Shown piece after piece: positions 4,949 through 8,126 of a DNA stretch of 8,126 bases (its first letter is position 1; the number at the start of each line of letters is the position of its first letter). Made by a program: the position numbers and the translations under genes. Where the stretch lies: positions 1 through 8,126 of the forward strand of contig DCIW01000233.1 of NCBI GenBank assembly GCA_002317225.1, written 5' to 3'. Source of the DNA: Prevotellaceae bacterium UBA1716. Its GTDB lineage: Bacteria > Bacteroidota > Bacteroidia > Bacteroidales > Bacteroidaceae. A model generated the notes under the pieces. That model was not told the DNA's origin, searched no databases, and worked only from the letters and a program-made list of their open reading frames with translations.

Positions 4949-6901
4949 ATGAGAAAACTACTCTTCTATTTACTTTTTGCTATAGTTTCGGCAAATGCTT
5001 CGGCACAGATTATCTACATTGATGATGCTGGAAGTCTGCAGAACACAAACACACATTTCACTCCTACAAATAATAAGGTGGAGTATGCCTTGAAACGTGT
5101 ACCGCTCAATAAGATTACTCTGACAAAGAGTCTCTTTACCGAACGTTATGCTCTCAATCTGGGTTATATGCTCAGACTCGAACCTAAGAAGGTGCTTCAA
5201 AATTTCTATTACGAAGCAGGACTAACAAAGCGTGCCGACTGCATTCTCGTAGGCAAGGAAGAACAAGGATTTGATGCATGCTATTGGGGATGGGAATCGC
5301 CTATGTGTGAACTTCGCGGTCATTTCCTTGGTCATTACCTCAGTGCTTGTGCTTACATTTATGCAGCAACTCATAACGAAGCAATGAGGCAAAGGGCTGA
5401 ATTCATCGTATCAGAATTGGCTGTATGTCAGAAGGCTAATGGTGGCGAATGGGCTGGTTCTATTCCTGAGAAATTCCTTACGCAGAATCTTGAAAACGGG
5501 ACGGAGATTTGGTCTCCTCAATATACTCTGCACAAGACACTCATGGGCTTGACCGATGTATATCGCCTCATGGGCAATAAGCAGGCTCTTGAAATTGCAG
5601 ACCACTTTGGCGATTGGTTTGTGAAATGGACCGACCGACTTACAAAAGAAGGTAAGGCTCATGTGGCTTACTCCGGTGAGACTGCTGGTATGCTTGAGAT
5701 TTGGGCTTCGCTTTATGAAATGACCAACAAAAAGAAATACCTCACATTAATGGAACGATATGGCAATCCTGGCATTTTCCAGACTTTGAGCAAGGGCGAA
5801 GATGCACTCTCTTGCGAACATGCCAACGCTTCGATTCCATGGAGTCATGGTGCAGCACGTTGTTATGAAGTGACAGGCGATAATTATTGGAAAGACATCA
5901 CTCAGCGATTCTGGCAATGTGCTGTTGACCAACGAGAATCGTATGCAACAGGAGGTCAAGGTGCTGGTGAACATTGGATTCCGAAAGGCAAATTGGCTGA
6001 GTTTGCAGGCGAGAACAATCAAGAGCATTGTGCCGTTTACAACATGATGCGTACTGCCGACTATCTGTACCGATGGACTGGTGATGCGAAATATGCAGAT
6101 TACTATGAACGCAATCTCTACAACGGCATCCTGGCCCAACAGAATCCTAAGGATGGAATGATAGCATATTTCCTGCCTATGGGTGCGGGATATAAGAAAG
6201 GTGGAGAGAAAGGTTGGGGTTCGGAAACCCTCGACTTCTTCTGCTGCCATGGTTCGTTGGTTCAGGCACAAGCAAGATACCTTGAGGATATATATTTTGA
6301 AAACAAAGAAGGACTTGTGGTAAGCCAATATATTCCATCTACGTTGCAATGGGAATGGAATGGGAAGGCGATTGCATTCTCGCAGGAATTCACAGCAAAC
6401 CAATGGAATAAGGAGTATGATGCAAGTCGTTTCAAGATGGAGATGCATGTGCGTGCTGCTGAGCCTATGGAATTCAGTCTTCAGGTACGTTTGCCTTGGT
6501 GGCTTGCTGAGAAAGCAGTTGTCAGTGTGAATGGAGAACAGCAGAAAGTCAGCATGTTGCACGGAATGTATTCAATTCGCCGCACTTGGGGAGCAGACGA
6601 TAAGATAATGGTCGAACTGCCTCAGCGCCTTTATACCGAACCTTTACCTGGAACCAATCAGGTGGCTTTCATGGAAGGTCCTATCGTGTTGGCTGGAATA
6701 TGTGATCAGGAGACAACTCTCAATGGCAATCGAAACGATGCAGGCAGTATTCTCACTCCCGAATACAACCAGAAGTATGTAGGCACTCGTTGGACTCAGA
6801 GCCATTACCGTACTCAGAACCAGCAACAAAACATCCGTTTCGTTCCTTTGTTTGAAATAACAGATGAGCCTTACGAGATTTATTTTCCAATGAAAAAATA
6901 A
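4949..6901 (+). CDS. Beta-L-arabinofuranosidase, glycoside hydrolase family 127 (DUF1680)
   Basis: A 650-residue protein with a clear signal peptide (MRKLLFYLLFAIVSANASA, cleavage likely after A19), so it is periplasmic or exported. An (alpha/alpha)6 barrel follows: the ELRGHFLGHYLSA segment, HAN..IP (291-297), TGGQGAGE (E341), QEHC (E359, C361) and FFCCHGS (C432-C433). Compared with HypBA1 of Bifidobacterium longum (E322, E338, C340, C417, C418), E341 is the acid/base and C432 the zinc-bound nucleophile, with E359, C361 and C433 as other zinc ligands, so the active site is complete. A beta-rich C-terminal region runs from about 450. The enzyme should remove L-arabinofuranose from plant arabinans or hydroxyproline glycans; GH146 is a related alternative. 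Last gene of the operon. The 3' end faces the acyltransferase gene with 27 bp between the stops and no obvious terminator hairpin. Confidence 0.9.
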   Translation: MRKLLFYLLFAIVSANASAQIIYIDDAGSLQNTNTHFTPTNNKVEYALKRVPLNKITLTKSLFTERYALNLGYMLRLEPKKVLQNFYYEAGLTKRADCILVGKEEQGFDACYWGWESPMCELRGHFLGHYLSACAYIYAATHNEAMRQRAEFIVSELAVCQKANGGEWAGSIPEKFLTQNLENGTEIWSPQYTLHKTLMGLTDVYRLMGNKQALEIADHFGDWFVKWTDRLTKEGKAHVAYSGETAGMLEIWASLYEMTNKKKYLTLMERYGNPGIFQTLSKGEDALSCEHANASIPWSHGAARCYEVTGDNYWKDITQRFWQCAVDQRESYATGGQGAGEHWIPKGKLAEFAGENNQEHCAVYNMMRTADYLYRWTGDAKYADYYERNLYNGILAQQNPKDGMIAYFLPMGAGYKKGGEKGWGSETLDFFCCHGSLVQAQARYLEDIYFENKEGLVVSQYIPSTLQWEWNGKAIAFSQEFTANQWNKEYDASRFKMEMHVRAAEPMEFSLQVRLPWWLAEKAVVSVNGEQQKVSMLHGMYSIRRTWGADDKIMVELPQRLYTEPLPGTNQVAFMEGPIVLAGICDQETTLNGNRNDAGSILTPEYNQKYVGTRWTQSHYRTQNQQQNIRFVPLFEITDEPYEIYFPMKK

Positions 6902-6928
6902 TTGATATCCAATAGAAAAAAATATAGT

Positions 6929-8083
6929 TTACAGTACCCCCTTCAACCACTTCCTTACTGGTTCATCATACAGTTTCATTGCTGCATAGGCAAGAAGGAT
7001 GGCAAGCAATACAACTGAAACGGATACGAATGCAAGTACAGGAACTGGTGCATCATGATGAGTGTCTATCCATGCGAAGAACAGATATACAAGTGGGTAA
7101 TGGACAAGGTACAAAGGATAAGATATCTTTCCGAGGAAAAGGCATATCGCACTTGATTTCCTGCCTTGCAGTTTGCTGCCAGCACCAATAGCTACAGTCA
7201 GAGGGAAGAGAATCAAAGTACATGCAAGATTGAATATTCCATCCCATAAAGGATGCTCGTAACCACCTACATTCTCAACGCAAACCACTGCGATAATAAT
7301 AAGAGAACAAAGCCAGAATGCGTGTTTCACATCAATAACCTTACCTATGCGGAACATAAGCAAACCCGCAAAGAATGAGAATCCAACTCTTGCAATTCCT
7401 ATATATAATTGCTCTGGATCCAAACTCCAACCTGCATTCAGCGAACATGGATAATCATGTGGAAGTAGAGTGGAAAACAGATTGAGTGTCAAGGCACTAT
7501 CAACAAGCATTAGAGTAAAGATTGAAACAAGTAGGATGAGCGATTTCTTCCCCATCTTATACACAAAGAGCCCGTAAAGCAGATTAGCAAAGTACTCGAA
7601 CAAGAGTGACCATTGTGGGATGTTGAGCGAATAGAGTTCATCATTTCCACGGATGTTGTACGCAGGAGTTTTGGGAATCATCAAAAACTCAAGAAGGACA
7701 TAAAGCAAGAGAGTCCACACGCTTGTTTCTGCAATCTTATAGTAGTACGCACTATCCTGAAAATAGAACAGCATTGCTCCAAGAAGTACACCGAAAAGAA
7801 CCATAGGCTGAAGCCTTATCAGTCGGCTCTTGAAGAAGTCCCACCTTGTCATTGTTCCATCCTTCATTCGTTTATCGTAAGCATAACCGATTACGAATCC
7901 CGAAAGGACAAAGAAGAAGTCAACACACAGATATCCGTGGTTCAGATGTTTATACACGGGATCGTAAGAGAAAGCCTCGCTCAAGTGGAATATTACCACC
8001 ATAAGTGCTGCTACTCCTCTCAATCCATCAAGAATCTCGTAACGAGGTTGGATGTTCAGTTCGCCTTTGGTCATACTCATCAT
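6929..8083 (-). CDS. Membrane acyltransferase 3 family protein (OafA/YrhL-like)
   Basis: A 384-residue inner-membrane protein with about ten helices. The family signature is present: LDGLRGVAALMVVIFHL (18-34) with the catalytic-site His33, D55 and FFFVLSGFVIGY (56-67), and the basic loop SRLIRLQP (86-93). Near the end it has FLGKISYPLYLVHYPL and a closing DEPVRKWL. Such proteins transfer acetyl or other acyl groups from the cytoplasmic side onto sugars of O-antigen, capsule, exopolysaccharide or peptidoglycan. Nothing here fixes the acceptor. No SGNH domain is fused, and the length fits the single-domain type. Start choice is ambiguous: ATG codons at 8081-8083, 8078-8080 and 8072-8074 are all in frame, and no Shine-Dalgarno helps. 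It stands alone on the - strand, convergent with the GH127 gene. Confidence 0.9.
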   Translation of the reverse strand: MMSMTKGELNIQPRYEILDGLRGVAALMVVIFHLSEAFSYDPVYKHLNHGYLCVDFFFVLSGFVIGYAYDKRMKDGTMTRWDFFKSRLIRLQPMVLFGVLLGAMLFYFQDSAYYYKIAETSVWTLLLYVLLEFLMIPKTPAYNIRGNDELYSLNIPQWSLLFEYFANLLYGLFVYKMGKKSLILLVSIFTLMLVDSALTLNLFSTLLPHDYPCSLNAGWSLDPEQLYIGIARVGFSFFAGLLMFRIGKVIDVKHAFWLCSLIIIAVVCVENVGGYEHPLWDGIFNLACTLILFPLTVAIGAGSKLQGRKSSAICLFLGKISYPLYLVHYPLVYLFFAWIDTHHDAPVPVLAFVSVSVVLLAILLAYAAMKLYDEPVRKWLKGVL

Positions 8084-8126
8084 TAGAATAGGTAAGTGTT
8101 CATAATTAGTGTTTACTGAATAATTT

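Noticed and set aside
5747..6562. A 271-codon open frame on the - strand inside the GH127 gene
   Set aside because: It lies fully antisense to a gene with an intact active site and signal peptide. Its translation (many Cys, His and Ile, no domain pattern) looks like a shadow of the + strand codons.
6902..6928. Terminator between the convergent GH127 and acyltransferase genes
   Set aside because: Only 27 AT-rich bases are present and no stem longer than GATATC was seen.
7613..8086. A 157-codon open frame on the + strand over the acyltransferase gene
   Set aside because: It is antisense to the conserved LDGLRG/FFxxSGF region of the acyltransferase. Its product is rich in His, Cys and Ser without recognisable features.
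8101..8108. TAATTATG on the - strand as a -7 box for the acyltransferase gene
   Set aside because: It misses the TAnnTTTG consensus by one base and the expected -33 box would lie past the window end, so it cannot be judged.

Overview
The window reads as a chromosomal segment of a Bacteroidales bacterium, most likely Prevotella or a close relative (Segatella type). Three things suggest this: the phylum-specific promoter form (TTTG near -33 and TAnnTTTG near -7), the near absence of Shine-Dalgarno sequences, and the gene content (TonB-dependent receptor, GH127 arabinofuranosidase). No RNA gene, CRISPR array or intact transposase gene is visible.

Left part (1-1712, + strand): the 3' end of a TonB-dependent outer-membrane receptor gene, followed after 5 bp by a gene for a Na+-coupled symporter of the dicarboxylate/amino acid:cation family. 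The substrate-site pattern (Glu where aspartate transporters have Arg) points to a neutral amino acid, SstT-like Ser/Thr transporter. Its coding sequence carries three in-frame insertions of repeat-like DNA: two GC-rich palindromic repeats and one run of five AT-rich heptamers. Each falls in a terminus or a loop.

Middle (1708-2828): a gene with its own promoter encodes a four-helix membrane protein with a possible soluble PH-like domain. It is followed by a 438-bp gene-free stretch holding a MITE-like structure of about 300 bp. This has long imperfect terminal inverted repeats (28 bp perfect core) that end in A and T tracts. In its centre lie three TTGCCA...TGGCAA palindromes whose centres are spaced exactly 21.5 bp apart.

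Right part (2788-6901, + strand): a strong Bacteroidetes-type promoter sits so close to the first ATG that the mRNA is probably leaderless or nearly so. Four tightly spaced genes follow: a GNAT acetyltransferase, an unrecognised 86-residue protein, a compact L-fucose isomerase-like protein, and a secreted beta-L-arabinofuranosidase of GH127. The last two suggest a small arabinose-related catabolic unit: the hydrolase would release L-arabinose in the periplasm or outside, and the isomerase-like enzyme might act on a sugar in the cytoplasm. The roles of the first two genes are unknown. Converging on this operon from the - strand is a membrane acyltransferase-3 (OafA/YrhL-like) gene.

The observations most worth following up are the repeat DNA domesticated inside a membrane transporter gene (with a similar repeat at the end of the GNAT gene), the phased-palindrome MITE-like element, and the GNAT / 86-aa protein / isomerase / GH127 gene set.
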